Below are positions 13,614 through 22,112 of a stretch of 64,000 bases of DNA, in pieces. The stretch comes from PVC group bacterium (GTDB lineage Bacteria > Verrucomicrobiota > Kiritimatiellia > CAIKKV01): assembly GCA_945898015.1 (NCBI GenBank), contig CAMDGM010000001.1:1-64000 (forward strand). Reading direction: 5' to 3'. Position numbers and translations under genes: made by a program. The first letter of the stretch is position 1; each line of letters opens with the position of its first letter. Under the pieces are notes generated by a model. That model made no database searches, was not told the DNA's origin, and saw nothing but the letters and a program-made list of their open reading frames with translations.

Positions 13614-16443
13614 ACACATCCTCTCTCCACGCCGCAGGCCCGCCGCCGAAGTCCTCGCTGCCCTGATCCTGACGGCCGCATGCCTGGCGTCGGCGGACAC
13701 CGTGACGGTCCGGGCCAACCGCCATGCCTCGCTCAGCGACCATCCGACCGAGCGGGACAGGGTGCAGGCCAACCGCGGTTCGATGAAAATCAAATACTTC
13801 GAGGAGTTCGGCCTCGTGGGGTTCGACGTCTCCCCGCTCAAAGGGAAAAAAATCAAGAGCGCCGTCCTCGCCGTGAAGCCCGCCGGCGGCCACACGTTCA
13901 ACCTCAACAACGGAACCGACCTCGCCTGGATCTCCCTCTCGTCCGTCTCCCTGGACTGGGACGTGAAGAAGGTCTGCGCAAACCGCTCCGGACTTCGGGA
14001 CGACTGGGGCTGGCCCGGCGCGCGTCTCTACGACGTCGTGCTCGGCAACGGCAACAGCCTGCGCTGTAACGGACGCCTCGAGCCCTCGGCCGGCGCCCAT
14101 AAAATGCCGCTCGACCCGAAACTCGTCGAGGCGCTGGTGGCCGGCGCCAGTTCCGGGTTGCTCATCGCGGATGGATCGACCAGCTACAGCCTGAACTGCC
14201 GCATCGCCGGCGACGTCACGATCGAAGTCGTCACCGACGGAGCCGATACGCAGGCCCCGCCTCCGCCGGCCAACCTCACCGCGGCGCCGGCCCCCAACGA
14301 CGCCACGGCCGAGTTCGGCGCCCTTGCCCTGTCGGTGACGGCGCCGGAGGACGCGCTCACCTACGACATCGCCGTGAATGGGCAGGCGTTGCCGCGCTGG
14401 CAGATCCCGTTCGCCACACCCGGCGCCATCCAGGCGTTCCCTCTCGTAAACCTGCCGCCCTCCGCCGACGTGCGCCTCGAGGTCGCGGTCGTGGATGCCG
14501 CGGGGAATCGCTCGAGTCCGGTGACGCTGACCGGCAGGACAAGCCCGAGTCTCACGGTGCCGATCCTGCCGGGCTCCGCGTTCCAACCGACCCCTGGCGA
14601 CCCGCGACCGCTGGCCGGGGCCAGGGTGTATGCCTTCCCCGAAGTCACCGAAATCGATCCGGTGACCGGCAAGGTGCTGCACGAGGCTGTCACCGATTTC
14701 AGCCGCGCCAATCCCGTCTGGGACGGCGCGTCGGGCGCCGTGCGGCTGGCCGCCGCCCGCGGCGAGATCGCCAGCTTCCAGCTGGCCATCGAAGGCCGCA
14801 TCAAGGGCGTTTCAATCACCCTGTCGGACCTGGCCGGCCCCGGCACGATCAACAACCGCAACGTGCGGCTGTGGCGGAACTGGTATGTCCGGAACCAGCC
14901 CGAATACGCGCTGCCGCTTGCCGGCGCCGTGGACTGCCCCATGGCAGACAATGCCGTCACCAGCCAGACCCACCAGGCGGTGACAGTGGACTGCTTCATC
15001 CCGCCGGCCACGCCGCCCGGCGACTATGCCGGCACGATCGAACTCGCCTCCGGCGCCGATCGCCTCGCGATCCCGCTGCGAATCAAGGTCTATTCGGCCA
15101 CGATTCCGGACGACATCCATTTCAACCCCGAACTGAACTGCTACAGCGGTCCCGGCCGGGCCGGCAGCGACCAGTTCCGGAACAGCTTCCGCCTCGCGCA
15201 CTACAACCGCTGCACGATCAACCGCGTCCCCTACAGCCAGCAGGGCCGGGTCCATGACGACTACGCGCCCGCGGTGGATGCGGCGGGCAAGGTCACCGAC
15301 TGGACCCCGTTCGACAACAACCTGGGCGGACTGCTCGACGGCTCGTGGTTCAGGGACAACCCCCGCTCGGGCGTGCCGGTCGCCAGCCTGTACCTGCCGC
15401 TTTTCGAGGGCTGGCCCCTGGACTTCCAGGCGCATTACCGGCCGGGCCCCGGCGTCCCCCCCACCTCCCCGGATCACGCCGCCAACGTCCGGCACCACAT
15501 CCTGGCCCGGCCGGCCGATGAAGCCTTCGACACGGCCTTCAAAACCGCATTCGTCAACACCGTGCGCGACTTCCACGCGCATGCCCGCGAGAAAGGATGG
15601 ACGCGCACGGCGTTCCAGTGCTACCTGAACAACAAGTCCAAATTCGGGTACACCCGGTGGACCCTGGACGAGCCGAATGTCTATCGCGACTGGGAGGTCC
15701 TCAATTTCTTCGGCGCGCTCTGGAAACAAGGCATCAACGACCCCGCCCTCTATACGCCCCAGTGGCACGACGCCCTCTTCCGGGTGGGGCTCGCCGGGAT
15801 GAAACGCGCCGGCCCGACCTTCCTCTTCCGCGGCGACATCTCCCGGCCCACCTGGCAAGGCAACCTGTCAGACGGCCTCATGACGGCCATGTATGTGAAC
15901 GGCGGCGGGTTCGACAAACGGCGCCTGATCCAGAACCACAAACGCCGGATGCCGTGCGTCATGTATGCCTATGGCGCCTGCGCCCCTTTTGAGAAAAGCA
16001 ACTGGGACAACGCCGCCTGGTGCCTGAAGGCTTACGCCGGGGAGTCCGATGGCGTCCTGCCCTGGCAATCCCTCGGCAAGGGATTGGCCAATCCCGATCC
16101 GCCTGACAGCGGCAACGCCCTCATCGTGGATGCCGGCAGTCCGTATGGCAACGCGATCGGCTCCCTCCGTCTGCACGCTTTGCGGCGCGGCGCGCAGGAC
16201 TGCGAACTGCTGCGCCTCCTGCAGCTCAAGCAGGGCTGGTCCCGCCAGCACGTGGGCCTGCTGGTGTCCCAGAAGGTCCCTCTCGACAGCCAATACAAGC
16301 CGCGTTTCACCGACGACGCAACGGCCACCACCTTCGGCCCGCTAAGCAGCCAGGGCTTTGTCGAACTGAAGGAAGGTGTCTTGAAACTGCTGGAGACCCC
16401 CCTGAACCCGGCCCCCTTGAGTCACGCCGGGTCCGCCCCATGA
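13597..16443 (+). CDS. Exported DNRLRE-like / DUF4091 protein
   Basis: About 948 residues with an arginine-rich N-terminus followed by a hydrophobic signal segment (AAEVLAALILTAACLASAD). The first module (about 35-225, with DTVTVRANRHASLSD and VGFDVSPLKGKKIKSAVLAV) resembles DNRLRE/CBM96-type beta-sandwiches that bind carbohydrate. An Fn3-like segment (DAALTYDIAVNG-like, about 230-310) follows. The rest is a DUF4091-type protein like the one at 336-2363: PPATPPGDYAGTIEL in the beta domain and the C-terminal hallmark ALRRGAQDCELLRL. AAGGAG eight bases before the ATG fixes the start. It overlaps the transglutaminase-fold gene by 17 bases and is coupled to the peptidase/acetyltransferase gene by ATGA. 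Probably acts outside the cytoplasm on polysaccharide; activity not established. Confidence 0.78.
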   Translation: MIPPPRHILSPRRRPAAEVLAALILTAACLASADTVTVRANRHASLSDHPTERDRVQANRGSMKIKYFEEFGLVGFDVSPLKGKKIKSAVLAVKPAGGHTFNLNNGTDLAWISLSSVSLDWDVKKVCANRSGLRDDWGWPGARLYDVVLGNGNSLRCNGRLEPSAGAHKMPLDPKLVEALVAGASSGLLIADGSTSYSLNCRIAGDVTIEVVTDGADTQAPPPPANLTAAPAPNDATAEFGALALSVTAPEDALTYDIAVNGQALPRWQIPFATPGAIQAFPLVNLPPSADVRLEVAVVDAAGNRSSPVTLTGRTSPSLTVPILPGSAFQPTPGDPRPLAGARVYAFPEVTEIDPVTGKVLHEAVTDFSRANPVWDGASGAVRLAAARGEIASFQLAIEGRIKGVSITLSDLAGPGTINNRNVRLWRNWYVRNQPEYALPLAGAVDCPMADNAVTSQTHQAVTVDCFIPPATPPGDYAGTIELASGADRLAIPLRIKVYSATIPDDIHFNPELNCYSGPGRAGSDQFRNSFRLAHYNRCTINRVPYSQQGRVHDDYAPAVDAAGKVTDWTPFDNNLGGLLDGSWFRDNPRSGVPVASLYLPLFEGWPLDFQAHYRPGPGVPPTSPDHAANVRHHILARPADEAFDTAFKTAFVNTVRDFHAHAREKGWTRTAFQCYLNNKSKFGYTRWTLDEPNVYRDWEVLNFFGALWKQGINDPALYTPQWHDALFRVGLAGMKRAGPTFLFRGDISRPTWQGNLSDGLMTAMYVNGGGFDKRRLIQNHKRRMPCVMYAYGACAPFEKSNWDNAAWCLKAYAGESDGVLPWQSLGKGLANPDPPDSGNALIVDAGSPYGNAIGSLRLHALRRGAQDCELLRLLQLKQGWSRQHVGLLVSQKVPLDSQYKPRFTDDATATTFGPLSSQGFVELKEGVLKLLETPLNPAPLSHAGSAP

Positions 16444-19175
16444 ACAATCAACAACGATCGCAAGAAACAACGGTCCGTATGGAATGGCTGCCGGAAACCC
16501 GTGAAGCCGCTGCCGCGTTCCGCCCCCGACGCGCCCTGGAGACGATCCGCCAGCTGTGGAAGGCGACGCGCGGCATGGACTCGCGGGCCGTGCAGAAAGC
16601 CGCGGAAATCGCCGCCGCCGAACTGCGAAAGGCGAAGCTGGATGACGTCTCAATCGAGGCGCTTCCGGCCGATGGCCGCACGGTGTTCGGCGGCTGGCTG
16701 ATGCCCGTTTCCTGGACGGTCGACGAAGCTCGCCTCGAGACGGCCGCCACCGGACAAAACGGGGAGACATGGGCGGACTATGCCGCGACGCCCCAGAGCC
16801 TCGCCCTGTATAGCCCTCCCACCCCGCGCGGCGATTGGGTGCAAGGACCCGTGGTGCCGGCGCCGGATGTGGAATCCGTGGCAGGACGATTGGCGGGGGC
16901 CTTTCTGTGCCTTGAGTCGGGCATGGGTTCGGCCGAGATCAACGAGGAGGCGGCCCGTTCAGGGGCGCTGGGCGTGATCGTCAGCATGCCGAACGAAAAC
17001 CCGTCCGCCGTCCGCTACGTCAACTACGCGGTCCCCCTTGACGCCGGCCGGGCCTGCGTGCCCTGCTTCTCCCTGTCGCCAACCGCCTATGCACGCCTCC
17101 GGGCCCTGCTGCGGACGGACCCGCGCATGCGCCTGCGAGCGCGCGTGCGGGCCTCCCGCTCGACGGCCGGCTCGACTCCGCTCGTCACCGCCACGCTCGG
17201 ACAAGGCCAGCCCGAGGTCTATCTCTGCGCGCATCTCGACGAGCCGGGGGCGCAGGACAACGCCTCGGGAGTCGGTGTGGCCATCGAGGCCCTGCGAGCG
17301 ATCCAGGCGGCCGGCCGCGGCCCGGCGCGCCGCCCCCCCCTGAGGGCCATCCGCGTGTTCTTCTCCGTGGAAGTGCGGGGACTGCAGGCATGGGCGAACA
17401 GCATCCCGAAAATGCCCGCCTTCGTGGCTGGCCTCAACCTGGACATGGTCGGCCGTGAGCCCGAGACACTCGGCCTCATGCGCCTCGGCCGCGGATGGCC
17501 GGGCCAACCACATTTCGCCCCTTATCTCCTGGAGGCCGCCGCGCGCCTGGCCGATCGACAGGTCGGGCATCTGCGCCGTCGCGCGGGCGCATGCGGTATC
17601 AGCGACGCTCTGGTCGGGATGGACTCCGCACCCGGACACGTATCGCTGGAGCAAACAACAGACGCGACCTACCACACCTCCGCCGACGTGCCCGCCCTCC
17701 TCTCCGCGAGAGTCATTCATTGGTCAGGCGTGGCCACGACGGCGTTCCTGCATGCGGCGACGCATCTCGACAACCGGCAAGCCCTTGGGCTCGCGAGGCG
17801 TCTGGCCCGGCGCGCCTCGGACGGCCTGCGTGCGCGGCCTTCCGAGGCGCCGGCCATCCAGTCCCGGGCCAAAGCCGAACTGGCCTCCCTGCGCTCGGTC
17901 CTGGGCAAGCCGAAGTTGTTCGGAGACTGGCGCTCGCCGGCGGACCTCTACCGGGCCGGCGTGCGTCGCGGATCCGGATGCTGGCCGGAGGTCGAGGATC
18001 GCCGGCGGCTCGAAACCCTGATCGCGTCCCTGCCGTTGTCTCGTCCAAGCCCCGGAAACGATTCCCCGGCGGCTATGCGGGCGCGGCGCGAAGCCAAGGG
18101 CCTGGTTCCCCAGGTGACCTTCCGCGGTTTTCTCTCCTTCGAGGACCACACCTCGCCGGCCGCGCGCGCGGATCTGGCGGAAACCCTGGGCCTGACGCCG
18201 CAATGGGCGACCGCAGCCTGGGCGTGGCTGCTGGCCGCGCGTCTGCGGGGCAAGTCCACCCTGGCCGGGGCCGTGGACGAACTCCAAGAGCAGGGCGTGG
18301 CGGTGGAGATTCGAAAGGCGCTGGCGCTGACCCGTTATCTGGTCAGAACCGGCAAGGCCCGGTTGCGGCCCATCCTGAATGCAGAGGTTCTGGGCCGGGC
18401 CTTCCAGGCCATCGGCGTAAGGCGCGGTTCGATCTTGTGCGTACAGTCCTCGTTAAGCCAGTTCGGCTACATTCCAGGGGGCCCGCCGACGCTGGTGAAG
18501 GCGCTTCTGGAAGTGCTGGGGCCGGACGGGACGCTGTGCATCCCGACGCACTCGCTCAGCGTGCTCGGAGCCGAGCCGTACGATCCGCAGCGTTCGCCCT
18601 CGGTCCTGGGTGCCGTGAGCGAGTATTTCCTCCGTCATCCCGGCGTGATCCGTAGCGCGCATCCGACCCACTCGGTCGCCGCCGTAGGCCCCGCCGCCCG
18701 CGCGCTGACCCGCCTGTCGAAACCGGTCTCGGCCCCCATGGCTCGCGACGGATTCTGGGGGAAGCTCTACGATGCCGGCGGCGACGTGCTGCTGCTCTGT
18801 CCCGTGGGGAGCGCAACGATCCTCCACGTCGGGGAAACGTGGACCGGAGTGCCGCAGCCAGCGCTCGTCGTGCACCTCAGGGACGCGGCGGGCAAACGGC
18901 GCGTGGCCGTGCAACCGCAGGCGCCCTGGCATTCAGACCATTTCGAGAAAACCCTGGTGAACCCGCTCCTGAAAACCGGCGTCATGCGCTCCGCCACGCT
19001 CGGTGACGGCACGGCTTATCTCGGTCCTGCACGCGCCATGGCCGACATCAGCGTGGCCGTCAACCGCACCAATCCGCTCGTCAGTCTTGGCCGGAACGGG
19101 GCATGCAGCTGCTTTTACTGCCGCGTCCTCCGCCTCGGCGTCGAGCGGGGTGGTTATTCCCCTCAGGCACCATAA
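16440..19175 (+). CDS. M28-type peptidase fused to AAC(3)-type N-acetyltransferase
   Basis: One 911-residue frame joins two enzymes. Residues about 1-445 are an M28 metallopeptidase with a PA-like insert (about 130-235). The zinc ligands appear as H265-L-D, D273 in QDNASG, E311 in SVEVRG, D335 in LDMVG and H412 in TYHTS; the usual double Glu is reduced to a single Glu. A helical linker (about 450-640), perhaps winged-helix-like, leads to residues 645-905, an aminoglycoside 3-N-acetyltransferase-type domain: SSLSQFGYIPGG, GPDGTLCIPT, the conserved HPTHSVAAVG (741-750) and LHVGETWTGVP. AAC(3)-fold enzymes move an acetyl or other acyl group from CoA to a sugar amine. No signal peptide, so cytoplasmic. 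It ends the rightward operon, coupled to the DUF4091 gene. Cleaving a peptide and acylating the exposed amine is an attractive but untested reading. Confidence 0.8.
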   Translation: MNNQQRSQETTVRMEWLPETREAAAAFRPRRALETIRQLWKATRGMDSRAVQKAAEIAAAELRKAKLDDVSIEALPADGRTVFGGWLMPVSWTVDEARLETAATGQNGETWADYAATPQSLALYSPPTPRGDWVQGPVVPAPDVESVAGRLAGAFLCLESGMGSAEINEEAARSGALGVIVSMPNENPSAVRYVNYAVPLDAGRACVPCFSLSPTAYARLRALLRTDPRMRLRARVRASRSTAGSTPLVTATLGQGQPEVYLCAHLDEPGAQDNASGVGVAIEALRAIQAAGRGPARRPPLRAIRVFFSVEVRGLQAWANSIPKMPAFVAGLNLDMVGREPETLGLMRLGRGWPGQPHFAPYLLEAAARLADRQVGHLRRRAGACGISDALVGMDSAPGHVSLEQTTDATYHTSADVPALLSARVIHWSGVATTAFLHAATHLDNRQALGLARRLARRASDGLRARPSEAPAIQSRAKAELASLRSVLGKPKLFGDWRSPADLYRAGVRRGSGCWPEVEDRRRLETLIASLPLSRPSPGNDSPAAMRARREAKGLVPQVTFRGFLSFEDHTSPAARADLAETLGLTPQWATAAWAWLLAARLRGKSTLAGAVDELQEQGVAVEIRKALALTRYLVRTGKARLRPILNAEVLGRAFQAIGVRRGSILCVQSSLSQFGYIPGGPPTLVKALLEVLGPDGTLCIPTHSLSVLGAEPYDPQRSPSVLGAVSEYFLRHPGVIRSAHPTHSVAAVGPAARALTRLSKPVSAPMARDGFWGKLYDAGGDVLLLCPVGSATILHVGETWTGVPQPALVVHLRDAAGKRRVAVQPQAPWHSDHFEKTLVNPLLKTGVMRSATLGDGTAYLGPARAMADISVAVNRTNPLVSLGRNGACSCFYCRVLRLGVERGGYSPQAP

Positions 19176-19188
19176 TGTATCCTATCAT

Positions 19189-19217
19189 TTGCCATGCCCC
19201 CACTGTCGTGGTAAAGT
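19189..19217 (+). promoter_or_regulatory. Possible promoter of rdgB
   Basis: TTGCCA (19189-19194), 17-base spacer, TAAAGT (19212-19217), in the 125-base gap before rdgB. The leader would be about 77 bases. Match by eye only. Confidence 0.3.
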
Positions 19218-19300
19218 CTTCCCCGTGCCTCGCACCAGGGCGAGCACCGTCACCCGGACGGATGCCGGCAGCGTGTCCACCCCCCTCGAGCACCCATTCC

Positions 19301-19918
19301 ATGAAACTCTTCATTGCCACCGGCAACCTCCATAAATTGCGCGAAATCCGCGCCATCCTCGCCGTTCCCGGCCTCGACATCACCAGCCCCCGCGACTGGC
19401 CGACGCCCCTCCCGCCCATCGAGGAGGACGGCCTCACCTTCGAGGACAATGCCGTCAAGAAGGCGCTGTTCACCGCCTTCGCCACCGGCCTGTGGACCCT
19501 GGCCGACGACTCCGGCCTCGAGGTGGACGCTCTGGACAACGCGCCGGGCGTCCGCTCTGCCCGCTACGCCGGCGAACCCTCCCAGGATGCCGCCAACAAC
19601 GCGCTGCTGCTGAAAAACCTGGCCCACTCGACAAACCGCCGCGCCCGGTTCCGATGCGCCCTGGCGCTTTGCAGCCCCAAGGGCCATTGCCAGGTCGTGG
19701 ACGGCGTCTGCCCCGGATCCCTGCTCACCGCGCCGCGGGGCGCCAACGGATTCGGCTATGATCCCCTTTTCGTGCCCGACCGATATACCAAAACATTCGC
19801 CGAAATGCCGGACACGGAAAAAAACAAGATCTCCCACCGGGCCCAGGCGCTCCAAAAAGCCGCCGACACCTGGGGCGACCTGTTCGCCGGCGATGCCCAA
19901 GACTGGCCCCAACGCTAA
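19301..19918 (+). CDS. rdgB: XTP/dITP diphosphatase (HAM1/RdgB)
   Basis: Cytoplasmic house-cleaning pyrophosphatase that converts ITP, dITP and XTP to monophosphates so that they are not built into DNA or RNA. The 205-residue length is typical. Family blocks are all present: TGNLHKLREI at the start (nucleotide binding), LADDSGLEVDALDNAPGV with the metal-binding acids, GFGYDPLF, and SHRAQAL near the end. The ATG at 19301 starts exactly where the family begins (MKLFIATGN); the frame is open upstream but that part is not conserved in character. No strong ribosome site is visible. It stands alone between operons and runs toward the GT4 gene, whose stop is 16 bases away. Confidence 0.95.
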   Translation: MKLFIATGNLHKLREIRAILAVPGLDITSPRDWPTPLPPIEEDGLTFEDNAVKKALFTAFATGLWTLADDSGLEVDALDNAPGVRSARYAGEPSQDAANNALLLKNLAHSTNRRARFRCALALCSPKGHCQVVDGVCPGSLLTAPRGANGFGYDPLFVPDRYTKTFAEMPDTEKNKISHRAQALQKAADTWGDLFAGDAQDWPQR

Positions 19919-19934
19919 CCCGGAGCGCCGGCGG

Positions 19935-20999
19935 CTACAGGTCCGCCAACAGGGCGCGCACCTCATCCGCCGGCTTGCGCGCACGAATCGCCGCCATCCG
20001 GCCAGCCTGGGATTGAAGCGCCTCCGCCCGCACAGCCGGATCATGAATCGCCAGGCCCATCAACTCCCCGAGCTGCGCCGAAGACAGGCCCTCATACTGA
20101 ATGCCGGCCCCATCCAACGCCTCGGGCATGCCGCCGGTTCGGCGGGCAATCACCGGCACGCCGGCCGCCATGGCCTCGATCAGCGGCAGGCAATAGCCCT
20201 CGTGTTCGCTGGCGGTAACAAACACACTCGCCTTCGCGTAAAGCGTGGCCAGCCCGGCGGGAGAAGCGAACCCCTCGAAGCAAACATTGGGAAGGTCCAG
20301 AGCATGGGCCAGCAGGCGGAGCATGGCGGCATACCGCGGACAACTCCGGTCCGACCCGGTGATGATCAGCCGGCTTTGCGGATTCACCGCTCGGTGATAC
20401 CCATGAAACGCCAGGATCAACTCCTCCACCCGCTTGTTCGGCGCCAGGCGGCCTACGAAAAGGATGTTCGCCAGCGGACGGGAGATCCGGGCCAGCATCT
20501 CGGGATCCAGGTCCAGCCGGAACCGCGCCTCGGAAAACAGCAACGGCAGCACCCGGCTTTGCGGAAGATTCCACGCCGCCAATTCCCCCGCATTAAACGC
20601 CGAAACCGACCACACGGACCGGGACCGCTCCGCCACGGACCGGAGCGCCGTTCGCGCGGCGCGAAGCCGGGCCGCCAGCGCCGGGTCAAAGGCGTCAAAA
20701 TATCCGGCCGGGGTGATGTTGTGGTACCGCAGCACCCGGCGCGCAGGCGTCTCCTGAAACGCCCGGACCGCCTCGGGATCCAGCACATCGTGCAACACCG
20801 CCAGGTCGCCGGCCCGTCCGGCATAAGCCGTCATCGGCCGGACCCGGTGCGCGGCCGCCGGGTCGGTATGCGATTGGGAAACGAACAAGTCGGACTCGAA
20901 GCCAAGATCGCGAAACACGGCCTGCAGCAGCAGAGCATCCTGGGAAATGGCATCGTTTTCTGCAAATCCCGCCAGCAGTTGATCGACGCGAATCGTCAT
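19935..20999 (-). CDS. Glycosyltransferase family 4
   Basis: 354-residue GT-B glycosyltransferase with no membrane segment. The C-terminal half has ILFVGRLAPNKRVEELI (about 179-195), the start of the Glycos_transf_1 domain, LIITGSD, and E267-GYCLPLI-E275, the EX7E motif that binds the donor nucleotide sugar. The N-terminal acceptor domain has RYHNITPAGYF, seen in many GT4 mannosyl-type enzymes. It is the last of four leftward genes with a GT2, a TVP38-like membrane protein and a coiled-coil protein, and its start overlaps the preceding stop as ATGA. Likely adds a sugar to a lipid-linked or cell-surface glycan; donor and acceptor cannot be read from the sequence. Confidence 0.88.
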   Translation of the reverse strand: MTIRVDQLLAGFAENDAISQDALLLQAVFRDLGFESDLFVSQSHTDPAAAHRVRPMTAYAGRAGDLAVLHDVLDPEAVRAFQETPARRVLRYHNITPAGYFDAFDPALAARLRAARTALRSVAERSRSVWSVSAFNAGELAAWNLPQSRVLPLLFSEARFRLDLDPEMLARISRPLANILFVGRLAPNKRVEELILAFHGYHRAVNPQSRLIITGSDRSCPRYAAMLRLLAHALDLPNVCFEGFASPAGLATLYAKASVFVTASEHEGYCLPLIEAMAAGVPVIARRTGGMPEALDGAGIQYEGLSSAQLGELMGLAIHDPAVRAEALQSQAGRMAAIRARKPADEVRALLADL

Positions 21000-21442
21000 G
21001 GCCGGGCCTCCGGCGGAAGGCGCGCTTCCAACGCGTCGATCCGGCCACGCAACGCGGCGCCTTCACGCCGCTGTTCCTCGCAAACAGCCTCCAGAGCGGA
21101 AAGGATTTGGCTGTTAACCGCATTCTGCTGAACGGCCACCCGTTCATGCTGATACCGCAATACGCCCCACAACGCTCGCTTCACACCACGCATCAAGTCC
21201 CCGGCAACCCCCGGCCGGCCGGGCACATCGAACCGGTCGGTTCGCACGGCGCCATGGGCGCGCAACAGCGCCAGCCACCGATCCAGCTCCTCCGCCTCCG
21301 TGGACGCGTTGCGAAGCGCGGCAATGGGCGCCTGTTTTTCAACCTGCGCCGCCAGAGCCGGATCACGACCGACAACCGCCCGATCCAGGCGCGGCAGGAG
21401 GTCCGCCGTCCGATCTTTACCCGCCAACCAGATCGCCCTCAT
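20996..21442 (-). CDS. Small helical/coiled-coil protein in polysaccharide operon
   Basis: 148 residues, no signal peptide or membrane segment. I do not recognise a family. The sequence is mostly helical; the C-terminal part (VLRYQHERVAVQQNAVNSQILSALEAV in two pieces: 93-110 and on) has a Gln/Asn-rich amphipathic pattern like the helical stretch found ahead of some O-antigen methyltransferases and glycosyltransferases. It starts inside the end of the TVP38-like gene (26-base overlap) with AAGGAG upstream, and its stop overlaps the GT4 start as ATGA. This tight coupling makes it a real gene and suggests it is a partner or length-control subunit of the GT4 enzyme, which is inference. Confidence 0.7.
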   Translation of the reverse strand: MRAIWLAGKDRTADLLPRLDRAVVGRDPALAAQVEKQAPIAALRNASTEAEELDRWLALLRAHGAVRTDRFDVPGRPGVAGDLMRGVKRALWGVLRYQHERVAVQQNAVNSQILSALEAVCEEQRREGAALRGRIDALEARLPPEARP

Positions 21443-22112
21443 CCGTGTCGCTCCTTTCCTCCCGAACCGGCAGCCATTTCCGGCCCGCCCACCAGGAACC
21501 CAGCGTCAAGGCCACCACCAGCCCGATCGCCAGAGCCAGATAGCCGGGCGAAGGCTTGCGCATCATTTTTCCCCACGCGGCATACATGAGGGTGGACGGG
21601 ATCATGCCCAGGAAAGTCGAGCCGATAAACGGCAGCATCCGCATGTTCAACGCGCTGGCCAGCAAGTTGGTCAGTCCGTAATTGGACAACGGAAAGGCCC
21701 GCAGCCCGAAAATCACCATAAACGCCTGGCGATCGCTGATCCGGTCCGACAAGCGGAACCGCTTCCGCACCCGCTCCCCGGCCGATTTGAACATCCGGCG
21801 GGCCAGCGCAAAATGAACGATCGCGCCCAGCGTGCCGGCGGCCGTGCCAATCACCGTGCCAATCACGATGCCATACAGGGCGCCGGCCACAAACACCACC
21901 GGCCAGCGCGGCAGGAAAAGGAAGGGCAACGCCATGGAAATCCCCAGAATGGCCAGCGGACCCCAGACGCCCAGATGCCCCACCCACGCCCGGATGGAGT
22001 CCTCGGAGAGATGCGCCTTGATCGCCGGATGCCGACCGATCAACACCGCCGCCACCGCAAAAACAAGAAACAACAACAGGCCGCGCGATCCGAATTTTAG
22101 CTTTACCCGCAT
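21417..22112 (-). CDS. TVP38/TMEM64 (DedA-like) membrane protein
   Basis: About 231 residues with five to six membrane segments. It has the VTT/SNARE-associated domain pattern: LPRWPVVFVAGALYGIVIG followed by a Gly-rich helix (GTVIGTAAGTLGAIVHFALA), then FGLRAFPLSNYGLTNLLAS and a late FLGMIPSTLMYA segment. Proteins of this superfamily are thought to move or scramble lipids, including undecaprenyl phosphate in the DedA branch. The start at 22112 is set by GAGGTG upstream and overlaps the GT2 stop by ten bases. Sitting between a GT2 and a GT4, it may help recycle or flip the lipid carrier used by these enzymes; this is inference. Confidence 0.88.
   Translation of the reverse strand: MRVKLKFGSRGLLLFLVFAVAAVLIGRHPAIKAHLSEDSIRAWVGHLGVWGPLAILGISMALPFLFLPRWPVVFVAGALYGIVIGTVIGTAAGTLGAIVHFALARRMFKSAGERVRKRFRLSDRISDRQAFMVIFGLRAFPLSNYGLTNLLASALNMRMLPFIGSTFLGMIPSTLMYAAWGKMMRKPSPGYLALAIGLVVALTLGSWWAGRKWLPVREERSDTDEGDLVGG

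Noticed and set aside
18375-19160. Aminoglycoside resistance by the AAC(3)-type domain
   Set aside because: The domain is fused to a peptidase inside a glycan operon and has no link to mobile elements or other resistance genes. AAC(3)-fold enzymes also acylate metabolites, so resistance is not the best reading.
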